In this document: piece after piece, positions 1 through 10,241 of the stretch
Position numbering within the stretch: the stretch's first letter is position 1
Layout of the letters: each line of letters opens with the position of its first letter
From: Pseudomonas sp. WJP1
GTDB taxonomy: Bacteria; Pseudomonadota; Gammaproteobacteria; Pseudomonadales; Pseudomonadaceae
Direction: 5' to 3'
Assembly: GCF_028471945.1 (NCBI RefSeq)
Contig: NZ_CP110128.1
Coordinates: 1,228,501-1,292,500 of the forward strand
DNA length: 64,000 bases
Translations under genes and position numbers: made by a program
The notes under the pieces: generated by a model
What the model was told of the DNA's origin: nothing
Databases searched by the model: none
Seen by the model: the letters and a program-made list of their open reading frames with translations, nothing else

Positions 1-509
1 GCAAGATCGTTGCTGAAGAAGCAGCACGTTGCGGTTCGCCGTACGTCGATCACCGCTGGTTGGGCGGCATGCTGACCAACTTCAAGACCATCCGTGCTTC
101 CATCAAGCGTCTGCGTGACCTTGAAGTACAAGCCGAAGACGGTACTTTCGCCAAGCTGACCAAGAAAGAAGCGCTGATGCGCTCCCGTGACCTGGAAAAG
201 CTGGATCGTTCCCTGGGTGGTATCAAGGACATGGGCGGTCTGCCAGACGCTCTGTTCGTTATCGACGTTGATCACGAGCGCATCGCGATCACCGAAGCCA
301 ACAAGCTGGGCATCCCGGTTATCGGCGTAGTCGATACCAACAGCAGCCCGGAAGGCGTTGACTACATCATCCCAGGCAACGATGACGCAATCCGCGCTAT
401 CCAGCTGTACATGGGTTCGATGGCTGACGCTGTTATCCGTGGTCGCAACAACGTTGCTGGCGGCACCGAAGTTTTCGTTGAAGAAGCTCCGGCAGCTGCA
501 GCTGAGTAA
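1..509 (+). CDS. rpsB: 30S ribosomal protein S2 (3' part; start lies outside window)
   Basis: The reading frame is open from base 3 and encodes the last 168 residues of ribosomal protein S2, ending at TAA 507-509. Visible S2 hallmarks are the [17 protein letters not shown] stretch, the [20 protein letters not shown] segment and the [29 protein letters not shown] block. S2 binds the 30S head-platform junction together with S1. A strong terminator follows and tsf lies 190 bp downstream, the usual rpsB-tsf arrangement. The N-terminal portion is missing only because the window begins inside the gene. Confidence 0.98.
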   Translation, partial: KIVAEEAARCGSPYVDHRWLGGMLTNFKTIRASIKRLRDLEVQAEDGTFAKLTKKEALMRSRDLEKLDRSLGGIKDMGGLPDALFVIDVDHERIAITEANKLGIPVIGVVDTNSSPEGVDYIIPGNDDAIRAIQLYMGSMADAVIRGRNNVAGGTEVFVEEAPAAAAE

Positions 510-537
510 TTGACGCCCTGGCGTTGACTCAGTAAGC

Positions 538-562
538 AAAAAGGGGGCTTGGCCCCCTTTTT
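538..562 (+). terminator. Intrinsic terminator after rpsB
   Basis: A-run, GGGGGC, three-base loop, GCCCCC, T5: a perfect GC-rich stem followed by Ts, 28 bases after the rpsB stop. It probably lowers readthrough into tsf, giving more S2 than EF-Ts message. Confidence 0.85.
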
Positions 563-699
563 GCCACCTCGAAAACCGTTTGTCGGCGCCCACTGCTCTA
601 TCTGTAACGTGCGGCAGCTAACAAGGGTGGTTCGGGAAGAATTGAACGCCCGTTCGATCGGGTGGAATGGTTGATAACCTATCCAAGAGGAATTTTGAA

Positions 700-1563
700 A
701 TGGCAGAGATTACTGCAGCGTTGGTCAAAGAACTGCGCGAGCGTACCGGCGAAGGCATGATGGACTGCAAAAAGGCCTTGACCAAGGCTGGCGGCGACAT
801 CGAAAAAGCCATTGATGACATGCGTGCTTCGGGCGCCATCAAGGCTGCCAAGAAAGCGGGCAACGTTGCCGCTGAAGGCGCCATCGCCATCAAGGCTGAC
901 GACAAGTCCGCCGTACTGCTGGAAGTGAACTCGCAGACCGACTTCCTGGCCCTGCAAGACGACTTCAAGAACTTCGTTGCTGCCAGCGTAGAAAAAGCCT
1001 TCGCCGAAAAACTGACCGACGCAGCTCCGCTGATCGCCGCTCAGGAATCGGCTCGTGAAGCCCTGGTGGCCAAAGTTGGCGAAAACGTCAACATCCGTCG
1101 CCTGGTTCGCGTTGAAGGTGACGTGGTCGGTACTTACCTGCACGGTAACAAGATCGGTGTTGCTGTTGTTCTCAAGGGCGGCGATGTTCAGCTGGCCAAA
1201 GAGATCGCCATGCACGTGGCTGCAAGCAACCCTGAGTTCCTGCTGCCATCGCAGGTTTCGCCAGAAGCCATCGAACGTGAAAAGGGCGTTTTCCTGTCCT
1301 TGAACGAAGACAAGATGAAAGGCAAGCCAGCTGAAATCGTCGAGAAGATGATTGCTGGTCGTATCACCAAGTTCCTGGCCGAAGCCAGCCTGGTTGAGCA
1401 GGCTTTCGTCATGAACCCGGAAGTTACCGTAGGCGCCCTGGCCAAGAAAGCCGGCGCTGAAATCGTTTCCTTCACCTACTTCAAGGTTGGCGAAGGCATC
1501 GAGAAGCCAGTAGACAACTTCGCTGAAGAAGTTGCTGCACAGCTGGCTGCCGCCAAGCAATAA
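700..1563 (+). CDS. tsf: Translation elongation factor Ts
   Basis: A 287-residue EF-Ts, the nucleotide exchange factor for EF-Tu. The N-terminal UBA-like domain reads MAEITAALVKELRERTGEGMMDCKKAL, followed by the NSQTDFLA EF-Tu-contacting motif near residue 80. The frame is open upstream to an ATG at 667, but the start at 700 has the ribosome site AAGAGG at the right distance and matches the family N-terminus. It sits between rpsB and pyrH as in most gammaproteobacteria. Confidence 0.98.
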   Translation: MAEITAALVKELRERTGEGMMDCKKALTKAGGDIEKAIDDMRASGAIKAAKKAGNVAAEGAIAIKADDKSAVLLEVNSQTDFLALQDDFKNFVAASVEKAFAEKLTDAAPLIAAQESAREALVAKVGENVNIRRLVRVEGDVVGTYLHGNKIGVAVVLKGGDVQLAKEIAMHVAASNPEFLLPSQVSPEAIEREKGVFLSLNEDKMKGKPAEIVEKMIAGRITKFLAEASLVEQAFVMNPEVTVGALAKKAGAEIVSFTYFKVGEGIEKPVDNFAEEVAAQLAAAKQ

Positions 1564-1587
1564 GACGGTTTTTTAACTGTCGCCCTG

Positions 1588-1621
1588 AAGAGGCTGCCCG
1601 CTCACGCGCGCAGCCTCTTTT
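1588..1621 (+). terminator. Intrinsic terminator after tsf
   Basis: A 10-bp perfect stem AAGAGGCTGC / GCAGCCTCTT with a 12-base loop and a T-run, 25 bases after the tsf stop. Confidence 0.8.
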
Positions 1622-1683
1622 CAGATGGGTTGCCAATTTTTATTGGTTTCCGTTTGGAACTGGCTTACAAAGCCATGTTCCGA

Positions 1684-1702
1684 TGGCGCTGAAGCAGCGC
1701 CA
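1684..1702 (+). other. Hairpin in the pyrH leader
   Basis: TGGCGCTG-AAG-CAGCGCCA, a perfect 8-bp stem without a T-run, lying 70 bases before the pyrH start. It is not a classical terminator. It could be an RNA structure in the pyrH leader; function unknown. Confidence 0.4.
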
Positions 1703-1772
1703 CGCTAGAGTGAACGCCAGCTGAAAACAGCTCGCAAAGAATTTTTAAAATACGCCGCAGGAGAGATTCGCA

Positions 1773-2516
1773 ATGGCTCAGCAGGGCAGTGGTTATCAGG
1801 CTCGCTATAAACGCATTCTACTCAAGCTTAGCGGCGAGGCCCTGATGGGCTCGGAAGAGTTCGGGATCGATCCGAAAGTTCTGGATCGCATGGCGCTGGA
1901 AGTCGGCCAACTGGTTGGCATCGGTGTCCAGGTCGGTCTGGTGATCGGCGGCGGCAACCTGTTCCGCGGCGAAGCGCTGAGCAAGGCCGGCATGGATCGG
2001 GTTACGGGCGACCACATGGGCATGCTGGCCACTGTGATGAACGCCTTGGCCATGCGCGATGCGCTGGAACGTGCCAATATCTCGGCCATCGTGATGTCGG
2101 CCATCTCCATGGTCGGCGTGACCGATCACTACGATCGCCGCAAGGCCATGCGCCACCTGAATTCCAAGGATGTGGTGATTTTCGCGGCCGGCACCGGTAA
2201 CCCGTTCTTCACCACGGATTCGGCTGCCTGCCTGCGTGCAATTGAAATCGACGCCGATGTCGTGCTCAAGGCAACCAAGGTCGATGGCGTCTACACCGCT
2301 GACCCATTCAAGGACCCGCATGCCGAGAAGTTCGATCATCTGACCTACGATGAAGTACTGGATCGCAAGCTGGGCGTGATGGATCTGACGGCCATTTGCC
2401 TGTGCCGCGACCACAAGATGCCGTTGCGCGTATTTAACATGAACAAGCCCGGCGCCCTGCTGAACATCGTGCATGGTGGCGCTGAAGGGACCCTGATCGA
2501 GGAAGGCCAACAATGA
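1773..2516 (+). CDS. pyrH: Uridylate kinase (UMP kinase)
   Basis: This 247-residue amino-acid-kinase-fold enzyme phosphorylates UMP to UDP in pyrimidine nucleotide synthesis. The sequence shows the KLSGEALMG phosphate-binding start, the GGGNLFRG loop, the [15 protein letters not shown] helix and [20 protein letters not shown] in the UMP site. The start is preceded by AGGAGAG. Its last four bases (ATGA) overlap the frr start, so the two are translationally coupled. Confidence 0.98.
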   Translation: MAQQGSGYQARYKRILLKLSGEALMGSEEFGIDPKVLDRMALEVGQLVGIGVQVGLVIGGGNLFRGEALSKAGMDRVTGDHMGMLATVMNALAMRDALERANISAIVMSAISMVGVTDHYDRRKAMRHLNSKDVVIFAAGTGNPFFTTDSAACLRAIEIDADVVLKATKVDGVYTADPFKDPHAEKFDHLTYDEVLDRKLGVMDLTAICLCRDHKMPLRVFNMNKPGALLNIVHGGAEGTLIEEGQQ

Positions 2517-3070
2517 TCAACGAAATCAAGAAAGACGCTCAAGAGCGCATGCAGAAGTCCGTGGAATCGCTGGCGCACAACTTCGGTCGTATCCGTACCG
2601 GCCAGGCGCACCCAAGCATCCTGGAAGGTGTGATGGTTCCGTACTACGGTGCCGATACCCCGATCAAGCAAGTGGCGAACATCACCGTCAAGGACGCCCG
2701 TACCCTGCAAGTCGTTGCCTTTGAGCGCAACATGCTGGGCGCCGTGGACAAGGCCATTGGCAGTGCCGGCCTGAACCTGAACCCGACCAACCTGGGCGAG
2801 TTGCTGCTGATCTCCATGCCGGCCCTGACCGAGGAAACCCGCAAGGGCTTCACCAAGCAGGCGCGTGACGTGGCTGAGGATGCCCGGGTTGCCGTGCGCA
2901 ACATCCGTCGCGATGCCAACAGCCAGCTCAAGGATCTGGTCAAGGAAAAGGAAATCAGCGAAGACGAAGAGCGTCGCGCAACTGGCGAAATCGATGATCT
3001 GACCAAGAAGTACGTGGCTCAAATCGATGCGAACCTGGCGCAGAAAGAAAAAGACCTGATGGCCGTATAA
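2513..3070 (+). CDS. frr: Ribosome recycling factor
   Basis: A 185-residue RRF, which with EF-G splits post-termination ribosomes. Family marks are [18 protein letters not shown] at the start, the [12 protein letters not shown] loop and the C-terminal long helices ending in [10 protein letters not shown]. Length matches the family (185). It overlaps pyrH by ATGA and is followed 13 bases later by uppS. Confidence 0.98.
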   Translation: MINEIKKDAQERMQKSVESLAHNFGRIRTGQAHPSILEGVMVPYYGADTPIKQVANITVKDARTLQVVAFERNMLGAVDKAIGSAGLNLNPTNLGELLLISMPALTEETRKGFTKQARDVAEDARVAVRNIRRDANSQLKDLVKEKEISEDEERRATGEIDDLTKKYVAQIDANLAQKEKDLMAV

Positions 3071-3083
3071 GGGTCGCGTTTTC

Positions 3084-3839
3084 ATGGAAAAGACTAAGCA
3101 GGTTGCACCGTCCACGGTGCCGCGCCATGTCGCGATCATCATGGATGGTAATAATCGCTGGGCGAAAAAACGCTTTATGCCGGGTGTCGCCGGGCATAAA
3201 GCGGGTGTGGATGCGGTGCGCGCGGTCATCGAGGTGTGCGCTGAGGCGGGGGTCGAGGTGCTGACCCTGTTCGCGTTCTCCAGTGAGAACTGGCAACGTC
3301 CAGCCGATGAAGTGAGTGCCTTGATGGATCTGTTCTTCAAGGCATTGCGTCGAGAGGCCAAGCGCCTCAATGACAACAACATCAGCTTGCGCATCATTGG
3401 CGATCGCTCGCGCTTCCACCCCGAACTGCAGGCTGCCATGCGTGAAGCCGAGGCCATGACGGCCGGCGCCAATCGCTTCGTCCTCCAGATCGCCGCCAAC
3501 TACGGCGGTCAGTGGGATATCGCACAAGCCGCACAACGCCTGGCGCGTGAAGTCCAGGCCGGGCATCTGCGGCCGGAAGATATCACCCCTGAGCTGCTGC
3601 AAACCTGTCTGGTCACCGGCGACCTGCCGTTGCCGGATTTGTGCATCCGTACCGGTGGCGAACATCGCATCAGTAACTTCCTGCTGTGGCAACTGGCCTA
3701 CGCCGAGTTGTACTTCTCCGACCTGTTCTGGCCGGACTTCAAACACGATGCCATGCGCAATGCGCTGGCCGATTTCGCATCTCGCCAGCGCCGCTTCGGT
3801 AAAACGAGCGAGCAGGTCGAGGCTGGAGCCCGGGTTTAA
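3084..3839 (+). CDS. uppS: Undecaprenyl diphosphate synthase
   Basis: A 251-residue cis-prenyltransferase making the C55 carrier precursor for peptidoglycan and O-antigen from FPP and IPP. HVAIIMDGNNRWAKKR holds the catalytic Asp. FAFSSENWQRP and the C-terminal RTGGEHRISNFLLWQLAYAELYF are family signatures for substrate binding and dimer contact. The stop TAA overlaps the cdsA ATG by one base (TAATG), indicating translational coupling. Confidence 0.98.
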   Translation: MEKTKQVAPSTVPRHVAIIMDGNNRWAKKRFMPGVAGHKAGVDAVRAVIEVCAEAGVEVLTLFAFSSENWQRPADEVSALMDLFFKALRREAKRLNDNNISLRIIGDRSRFHPELQAAMREAEAMTAGANRFVLQIAANYGGQWDIAQAAQRLAREVQAGHLRPEDITPELLQTCLVTGDLPLPDLCIRTGGEHRISNFLLWQLAYAELYFSDLFWPDFKHDAMRNALADFASRQRRFGKTSEQVEAGARV

Positions 3840-4645
3840 TGCTTAAACAACGAATCATCACCGCGCTGATCCTGCTGCCGATTGCCCTGTGCGGGTTTTT
3901 TCTGCTGGAGGGTTCCGCTTTTGCGCTGTTCATCGGCCTGGTCGTGACCCTGGGTGCCTGGGAATGGGCGCGCCTGGCCGGTTTCACTGCTCAAGCGTTT
4001 CGTGCCGGCTATGCCGCCGTCGTCGCATTGATGCTGTTCGTCATGTACATCCTGCCTGGCCTCGCGCCATGGGTGTTGGGTGCTTCGGTGATCTGGTGGG
4101 CGGTGGCGACCTATCTGGTGCTGACCTACCCACGCTCCAGCGAGCATTGGGCAAGCGCCGCCTGCAAGCTGGTGATCGGCCTGTTGATCCTTTTGCCGGC
4201 CTGGCAAGGCCTGGTACAGATCAAGCAGTACCCGCTGGGTAACTGGCTGATCATGGCGGTGATGGTGCTGGTTTGGGGTGCCGATATCGGTGCTTATTTT
4301 TCCGGGCGTGCTTTCGGCAAGCGCAAGCTGGCGCCGCAGGTCAGCCCGGGCAAAAGCTGGGAAGGCGTGTACGGCGGCCTGGCCTTGAGCCTGGTGATCA
4401 CCACCCTGGTTGCCCTGGTGCGTGACTGGACGGTGGCGCAATTGTTCAAGGGCTTGATCGGCGCTGCGCTGATCGTATTCGTCTCGGTGGTGGGTGATCT
4501 CACCGAAAGCATGTTCAAGCGCCAGTCCGGGATCAAGGACAGCAGTAATCTGCTGCCGGGGCATGGCGGCGTGCTGGACCGCATCGATAGCCTGACCGCG
4601 GCGATCCCGGTGTTTGCGGTGCTGTTGTGGATGGCTGCACCGTGA
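3839..4645 (+). CDS. cdsA: Phosphatidate cytidylyltransferase
   Basis: A 268-residue integral membrane enzyme that turns phosphatidic acid plus CTP into CDP-diacylglycerol. It is hydrophobic throughout with about eight predicted membrane spans. The C-terminal [36 protein letters not shown] is the CDS signature with its paired acidic residues. Its end overlaps the dxr start by GTGA. Confidence 0.97.
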   Translation: MLKQRIITALILLPIALCGFFLLEGSAFALFIGLVVTLGAWEWARLAGFTAQAFRAGYAAVVALMLFVMYILPGLAPWVLGASVIWWAVATYLVLTYPRSSEHWASAACKLVIGLLILLPAWQGLVQIKQYPLGNWLIMAVMVLVWGADIGAYFSGRAFGKRKLAPQVSPGKSWEGVYGGLALSLVITTLVALVRDWTVAQLFKGLIGAALIVFVSVVGDLTESMFKRQSGIKDSSNLLPGHGGVLDRIDSLTAAIPVFAVLLWMAAP

Positions 4646-5832
4646 GCCGCCCTCAACAGATAACTGTCCTGGGGGCCACGGGCTCGATCGGCTTGAGCAC
4701 CCTGGATGTCATCGCCCGACACCCTGAGCGCTATCAAGTCTTCGCCTTGAGCGGTTTCAGCCGCCTGAGCGAGCTGCTGGCGCTGTGCGTGCGTCACGCC
4801 CCACAGTTTGCAGTGGTGCCTGAGCCCGCTGCTGCCCGCTGCTTGCAGGATGATCTGCGCGCTGCAGGCCTGTCGACTCGGGTTCTGGTGGGGGAGGAGG
4901 GGCTGTGCCAGGTGGCTGCCGCCCCTGAGGTCGATGCGGTCATGGCGGCCATCGTCGGCGCAGCGGGCTTGCGTCCGACCCTGGCGGCCGTTGAGGCCGG
5001 CAAGAAGATCCTCCTGGCCAACAAGGAAGCGCTGGTCATGTCCGGCGCGTTGTTCATGCAGGCTGTGCGCAAAAGCGGGTCGGTATTGCTGCCGATCGAC
5101 AGTGAGCACAACGCGATTTTCCAGTGCATGCCCCGGGATTTTGCCCGTGGCCTGGATTCGGTCGGCGTGCGCCGGATCCTGCTGACCGCCTCTGGCGGTC
5201 CGTTCCGGCAGACACCCATGGCTGAGCTGGCGCATGTTTCGCCCGAGCAGGCCTGTGCCCACCCTAACTGGTCCATGGGGCGCAAGATCTCGGTCGATTC
5301 GGCCAGCATGATGAATAAAGGGCTTGAATTGATCGAGGCCTGCTGGCTGTTCGATGCCAAGCCGTCCCAGGTTGAAGTGGTGATTCACCCGCAAAGTGTG
5401 ATTCATTCGCTGGTCGACTACATCGATGGCTCGGTATTGGCCCAGTTGGGCAATCCGGACATGCGCACGCCGATCGCCAATGCACTGGCCTGGCCCGAGC
5501 GAATAGACTCAGGCGTGCCGCCGCTGGACTTGTTTGCAGTCGCGCGCCTGGACTTCCAGGCCCCCGATGAAGATCGATTCCCGTGCCTGCGCCTGGCTCG
5601 TCACGCCGCCGAGGCGGGCAACAGCGCTCCGGCGATGTTGAATGCGGCAAATGAAGTCGCTGTGGCGGCCTTTCTCGACGGACGGGTTCGATACCTGGAA
5701 ATCGCGAGTATCATCGAAGAAGTACTCAATCTCGAGCCTGTGGTTGTAGTGAATGATCTAGAGGCGGTGTTCACGGCGGACGCCAAGGCGCGTGTACTGG
5801 CCGAGCAGTGGTTGAGTCGTCACGGGCGGTAA
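4642..5832 (+). CDS. dxr: 1-deoxy-D-xylulose 5-phosphate reductoisomerase
   Basis: DXR converts DOXP to MEP, the committed step of the non-mevalonate isoprenoid route, using [19 protein letters not shown] near the N-terminus is the NADPH loop. [14 protein letters not shown] holds metal-binding Asp and Glu, with ASGGPF and [22 protein letters not shown] in the active site. I chose the GTG at 4642 (396 residues, start [14 protein letters not shown]), which overlaps the cdsA stop as GTGA; an in-frame ATG at 4627 would add five residues. ispD and ispF of the same pathway occur later in the window. Confidence 0.96.
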   Translation: MSRPQQITVLGATGSIGLSTLDVIARHPERYQVFALSGFSRLSELLALCVRHAPQFAVVPEPAAARCLQDDLRAAGLSTRVLVGEEGLCQVAAAPEVDAVMAAIVGAAGLRPTLAAVEAGKKILLANKEALVMSGALFMQAVRKSGSVLLPIDSEHNAIFQCMPRDFARGLDSVGVRRILLTASGGPFRQTPMAELAHVSPEQACAHPNWSMGRKISVDSASMMNKGLELIEACWLFDAKPSQVEVVIHPQSVIHSLVDYIDGSVLAQLGNPDMRTPIANALAWPERIDSGVPPLDLFAVARLDFQAPDEDRFPCLRLARHAAEAGNSAPAMLNAANEVAVAAFLDGRVRYLEIASIIEEVLNLEPVVVVNDLEAVFTADAKARVLAEQWLSRHGR

Positions 5833-5886
5833 GTGTTGCCATGCGCCGGCCCATGCAGGACTGGATTAGGAATGCGGAGAAAATAG

Positions 5887-7239
5887 ATGAGCGCGCTCTA
5901 TATGATTGTCGGCACCCTGGTCGCTCTGGGTGTGCTGGTTACCTTCCACGAGTTCGGCCATTTCTGGGTCGCGCGTCGCTGTGGGGTCAAGGTGCTGCGT
6001 TTCTCCGTAGGCTTTGGCATGCCGCTGCTGCGCTGGCACGACAAGCAGGGTACTGAATTCGTGGTGGCTGCCATTCCGTTGGGCGGCTACGTGAAAATGC
6101 TCGACGAGCGTGAAGGCGAAGTGCCGGCCGATCAGCTCGATCAATCCTTCAACCGTAAATCGGTGCGCCAGCGCATTGCGATCGTGGCGGCAGGGCCGAT
6201 TGCCAACTTTTTGTTGGCGATGGTGTTTTTCTGGGCGTTGGCGATGCTCGGTACCGAGCAGGTCCGCCCGGTCATTGGCGCTGTCGAGTCCGGCAGCCTT
6301 GCTGCCAGGGCAGGCCTGGGCGCAGGCCAGGAAATCATTGCCATCGACGGCGAACCCACTTCCGGTTGGGCTGCGGTCAATCTGCAACTGGTTCGTCGCC
6401 TGGGTGAAAGCGGTTCCCTGCAATTGCTGGTTCGTGAGCAGGGATCCACGGTGGATTCGCCTCGTGAGCTGGTGCTGGACAAGTGGCTCAAGGGTGCTGA
6501 TGAGCCGGATCCGATTCGTTCGCTGGGTATTCGTCCATGGCGTCCGGCATTGCCACCCGTGTTGGCTGAGCTGGATCCCAAAGGCCCGGCCCAGGCGGCT
6601 GGCCTGAAGACCGGTGACCGGCTGTTGGCGGTGGACGGCAAGGCGGTGGATGACTGGCAACAGGTCGTCGATACGGTCCGTATGCATCCTGATACCAAGA
6701 TCATGCTGCGGGTCGAGCGTGACGCTGCTCAAATCGACGTTCCTGTGATGTTGGCTGCCCGTGGCGAAAGCAAGGCCCCCACTGGTTACCTTGGCGCGGG
6801 CGTAAAAGCGGTCGATTGGCCGCCGGAGATGATTCGCGAAGTCAGTTATGGGCCGTTGGCCGCCGTGGGGGAGGGGGCTCGACGCACCTGGACGATGAGC
6901 CTGCTGACCCTCGATTCGCTGAAGAAAATGTTGTTCGGTGAGCTCTCGGTAAAAAACTTGAGTGGACCGATAACCATTGCTAAAGTGGCGGGCGCTTCGG
7001 CCCAGTCGGGCGTCGCTGATTTCCTGAATTTCCTTGCTTATCTGAGTATTAGCCTGGGTGTTCTGAATTTGCTGCCCATTCCTGTGCTGGATGGGGGGCA
7101 TTTGTTGTTTTATCTGATCGAGTGGGCGCGTGGTCGTCCCTTGTCGGATCGGGTGCAAGGTTGGGGGATACAGATCGGCATCAGTTTGGTGATTGGGGTG
7201 ATGTTGCTTGCTCTGGTCAATGATCTGGGTCGACTGTAA
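5887..7239 (+). CDS. rseP: Site-2 intramembrane metalloprotease RseP (MucP)
   Basis: A 450-residue inner-membrane zinc protease performing the second cut of the anti-sigma factor (MucA/RseA) that frees AlgU/sigma-E. The zinc motif HEFGH is at residues 21-25 in the first membrane span and the LDGGH motif is near residue 400. Two PDZ domains lie between (about 110-195 and 205-290). It sits directly upstream of bamA, matching its role in envelope stress. Confidence 0.97.
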   Translation: MSALYMIVGTLVALGVLVTFHEFGHFWVARRCGVKVLRFSVGFGMPLLRWHDKQGTEFVVAAIPLGGYVKMLDEREGEVPADQLDQSFNRKSVRQRIAIVAAGPIANFLLAMVFFWALAMLGTEQVRPVIGAVESGSLAARAGLGAGQEIIAIDGEPTSGWAAVNLQLVRRLGESGSLQLLVREQGSTVDSPRELVLDKWLKGADEPDPIRSLGIRPWRPALPPVLAELDPKGPAQAAGLKTGDRLLAVDGKAVDDWQQVVDTVRMHPDTKIMLRVERDAAQIDVPVMLAARGESKAPTGYLGAGVKAVDWPPEMIREVSYGPLAAVGEGARRTWTMSLLTLDSLKKMLFGELSVKNLSGPITIAKVAGASAQSGVADFLNFLAYLSISLGVLNLLPIPVLDGGHLLFYLIEWARGRPLSDRVQGWGIQIGISLVIGVMLLALVNDLGRL

Positions 7240-7259
7240 CGCTTCGCTGAATTGCGAAC

Positions 7260-7285
7260 CTGCCGCATTTTGCGGCAGTTTGTTT
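7260..7285 (+). terminator. Weak terminator or attenuator between rseP and bamA
   Basis: CTGCCGC-ATTTT-GCGGCAG is a perfect 7-bp stem followed by TTTGTTTATT. It ends about 30 bases before the bamA start, so part of the rseP transcript may stop here. Confidence 0.45.
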
Positions 7286-7313
7286 ATTGCCAGTTGGAAT
7301 AAGAAAGGACTTC

Positions 7314-9689
7314 ATGAAACGTCTGCTGCTAACTGCGGTTCTCACCGTATTGATGATCGCCGAAGTTCACGCCGAGTCCTTCACTATCTCTGATATTCGC
7401 GTCAATGGCCTCCAGCGGGTCTCCGCGGGTAGCGTCTTTGGTGCTTTGCCGTTGAACGTCGGTGAACAGGCGGATGATCGACGCCTGGTGGAATCCACTC
7501 GTGCGCTGTTCAAAACCGGGTTCTTTCAAGATATCCAGCTGGGCCGCGATGGCAACGTCCTGGTCATTACGGTAGTCGAACGTCCGTCGGTTGCCAGTAT
7601 CGAGATCGAAGGCAACAAGGCGATCTCCACTGAAGACCTGATGAAGGGCCTCAAGCAATCCGGCCTGGCCGAAGGCGAGATCTTCCAGCGCGCCACCCTC
7701 GAAGGTGTGCGTAACGAACTGCAACGCCAGTACGTCGCCCAGGGCCGCTACTCGGCTACCGTCGACACTGAAGTGGTGCCGCAACCGCGCAACCGCGTTG
7801 GTCTGAAGGTCAACATCAACGAAGGCACCGTTGCAGCTATCCAGCACATCAACGTGGTAGGCAACACGGTCTTCCCTGATGAAGACCTGATCGACCTGTT
7901 CGAACTCAAGACCACCAACTGGCTGTCGTTCTTCAAGAACGATGACAAGTACGCCCGTGAAAAACTCTCCGGTGACCTGGAGCGCCTGCGTTCCTACTAC
8001 CTGGACCGCGGCTACATCAACATGGACATCGCTTCGACCCAGGTGTCCATCACCCCGGACAAGAAGCACGTCTACATCACCGTCAACATCAACGAAGGTG
8101 ACAAGTACACCGTTCGTGACGTGAAGCTCAGCGGTGACCTGAAAGTCCCTGAAGACCAGGTCAAGTCCCTGCTGCTGGTGCAGAAAGGCCAGGTGTTCTC
8201 GCGCAAGCTGATGACCACCACCTCCGAGCTGATCACCCGTCGCCTGGGTAACGAGGGTTACACCTTCGCCAACGTCAACGGCGTACCTCAGCCCCACGAT
8301 GACGACCACACGGTAGACATCACTTTCGCTGTCGATCCAGGCAAGCGCGCCTACGTGAACCGCATCAACTTCCGTGGCAACACCAAGTCGGAAGACGAAG
8401 TGCTGCGCCGTGAAATGCGCCAGATGGAAGGTGGCTGGGCGTCGACTTACCTGATCGACCAGTCCAAGACCCGTTTGGAACGCCTGGGCTTCTTCAAGGA
8501 AGTCAACGTTGAAACCCCGGCTGTACCGGGTGTCGATGACCAGGTGGACGTCAACTACAGCGTTGAAGAACAGGCTTCCGGTTCGATTACCGCCAGCGTC
8601 GGTTTCGCCCAGAGCGCGGGCCTGATCCTCGGTGGTTCGATCACCCAGAACAACTTCCTGGGTACCGGTAACAAGGTCAGCCTCGGCTTGACCCGCAGTG
8701 AATACCAGAGTCGCTACAACTTCGGTTATGTCGACCCCTACTGGACTGCCGATGGCGTGAGCCTGGGTTACAACGCCTTCTACCGTACAACTGACTACGA
8801 CGATCTTGACGTCGACGTGGCCAGCTATGCCGTGGATAGCCTGGGTGCAGGCGTGAGCGTCGGCTACCCGATCAGCGAGACTTCGCGCCTGACCTTCGGC
8901 CTGACGGCCCAGCAGGACGAGATCAAGACCGGTGTGTATACCGTTGACGAGATTTTCGACTTCGTTAACAAGGAAGGCGACAAGTACCTGAACTTCAAGG
9001 CGTCGGCCGGTTGGTCCGAGTCGACCTTGAACAAAGGCGTACTGGCGACCCGTGGCCATTCCCAGAGCCTCGTGCTGGAAACCACGACGCCGGGCAGCGA
9101 CCTGTCGTTCTTCAAGCTCGACTACCGCGGTCAGTTGTTCCAACCACTGAGCGACAGCTACACCATGCGCCTGCATACCGAACTGGGTTATGGCGATGGT
9201 TATGGTTCGACCGATGGCTTGCCATTCTATGAAAACTACTATGCTGGTGGTTTCAACTCGGTTCGTGGCTTCAAGGACAGCACTTTGGGTCCTCGCAGTA
9301 CGCCAAGTACCGGCAAGAACCCTGGCACTGCGCTCGACCCGGACCAGGATCCGCTGCCGTTCGGTGGTAACGTGCTGATCCAGGGTGGTGTGGAAGTTCT
9401 GTTCCCTCTGCCATTCGTCAAGGATCAGCGTTCCCTGCGCACTTCGGTATTCTGGGATGTGGGTAACGTATTCGACTCATCGTGCTCTGATACTGTGAAC
9501 GCCGATGGCACGAAGTCCAACACCAAGTGCAACGACATCAGTCTGAGCAATATGGCCAGTTCCGTCGGTGTGGGTGTGACCTGGGTCACCGCACTGGGTC
9601 CTCTGAGTTTTGCGTTGGCCATGCCAGTCAAGAAACCGGATGACGCTGAAACTCAAGTGTTCCAATTCTCCCTCGGTCAGACGTTCTAA
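7314..9689 (+). CDS. bamA: Outer-membrane protein assembly factor BamA
   Basis: A 791-residue Omp85 protein that inserts beta-barrels in the outer membrane. The signal peptide is residues 1-20 (MKRLLLTAVLTVLMIAEVHA), followed by five POTRA domains to about residue 420 and a C-terminal beta-barrel. The barrel holds the GGFNSVRGF motif (VRGF, lid-lock loop 6) and ends in Phe (FSLGQTF), the usual assembly signal. The frame is open upstream to 7287, but the ATG at 7314 follows AAGAAAGGA and starts the signal peptide. Next gene is the periplasmic chaperone skp. Confidence 0.98.
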   Translation: MKRLLLTAVLTVLMIAEVHAESFTISDIRVNGLQRVSAGSVFGALPLNVGEQADDRRLVESTRALFKTGFFQDIQLGRDGNVLVITVVERPSVASIEIEGNKAISTEDLMKGLKQSGLAEGEIFQRATLEGVRNELQRQYVAQGRYSATVDTEVVPQPRNRVGLKVNINEGTVAAIQHINVVGNTVFPDEDLIDLFELKTTNWLSFFKNDDKYAREKLSGDLERLRSYYLDRGYINMDIASTQVSITPDKKHVYITVNINEGDKYTVRDVKLSGDLKVPEDQVKSLLLVQKGQVFSRKLMTTTSELITRRLGNEGYTFANVNGVPQPHDDDHTVDITFAVDPGKRAYVNRINFRGNTKSEDEVLRREMRQMEGGWASTYLIDQSKTRLERLGFFKEVNVETPAVPGVDDQVDVNYSVEEQASGSITASVGFAQSAGLILGGSITQNNFLGTGNKVSLGLTRSEYQSRYNFGYVDPYWTADGVSLGYNAFYRTTDYDDLDVDVASYAVDSLGAGVSVGYPISETSRLTFGLTAQQDEIKTGVYTVDEIFDFVNKEGDKYLNFKASAGWSESTLNKGVLATRGHSQSLVLETTTPGSDLSFFKLDYRGQLFQPLSDSYTMRLHTELGYGDGYGSTDGLPFYENYYAGGFNSVRGFKDSTLGPRSTPSTGKNPGTALDPDQDPLPFGGNVLIQGGVEVLFPLPFVKDQRSLRTSVFWDVGNVFDSSCSDTVNADGTKSNTKCNDISLSNMASSVGVGVTWVTALGPLSFALAMPVKKPDDAETQVFQFSLGQTF

Positions 9690-9734
9690 GCGTCTGCCCC
9701 AAGATAACGACAATGGATTTTGTAGGAGTGCATC

Positions 9735-10238
9735 GTGCGTAAGTTGACTCAATTGGTTCTCCTGGCTTCCGTACTGGTTGCAGGTCCGGCATTTGCCGAC
9801 ATGAAAATCGCCGTTCTGAACTATCAGATGGCCCTGCTGGAATCCGATGCGGCCAAGAAGTACGCCGTGGATGCCGAGAAGAAGTTCGGTCCACAGCTGA
9901 GCAAGCTCAAGACTCTGGAAAGCAGCGCCAAGGGCATCCAGGATCGCCTGATGGCCGGTGGCGACAAAATGCAGCAAGGCGAGCGTGAGCGTCTGGAGCT
10001 TGAGTTCAAGCAAAAGGCGCGTGACTTCCAGTTCCAGTCCAAGGAACTGAACGAAGCCAAAGCCGTTGCCGACCGTGAAATGCTGAAGCAGCTCAAGCCG
10101 AAACTGGACAGCGCTGTGGAAGAAGTCATCAAGAAAGGTGCTTTTGACCTGGTCTTCGAGCGTGGTGCAGTGATTGATGTCAAGCCTCAGTACGACATCA
10201 CGCGCCAGGTTATCGAGCGCATGAATCAGCTGAAGTAA
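9735..10238 (+). CDS. skp: Periplasmic chaperone Skp/OmpH
   Basis: A 167-residue OmpH-family chaperone that keeps unfolded outer-membrane proteins soluble. It has a signal peptide (residues 1-22, ending GPAFA-D) and long charged coiled-coil helices from about 45 to 125. The start is GTG, preceded by AGGAG. It lies 45 bases after bamA and 3 before lpxD, linking barrel assembly with lipid A synthesis. The pseudomonad name hlpA is also used. Confidence 0.93.
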   Translation: MRKLTQLVLLASVLVAGPAFADMKIAVLNYQMALLESDAAKKYAVDAEKKFGPQLSKLKTLESSAKGIQDRLMAGGDKMQQGERERLELEFKQKARDFQFQSKELNEAKAVADREMLKQLKPKLDSAVEEVIKKGAFDLVFERGAVIDVKPQYDITRQVIERMNQLK

Positions 10239-10241
10239 TCC

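Noticed and set aside
7329..9176. 615-codon open frame on the minus strand across bamA
   Set aside because: Antisense of bamA, with no motif; bamA itself has a full signal peptide, POTRA and barrel.
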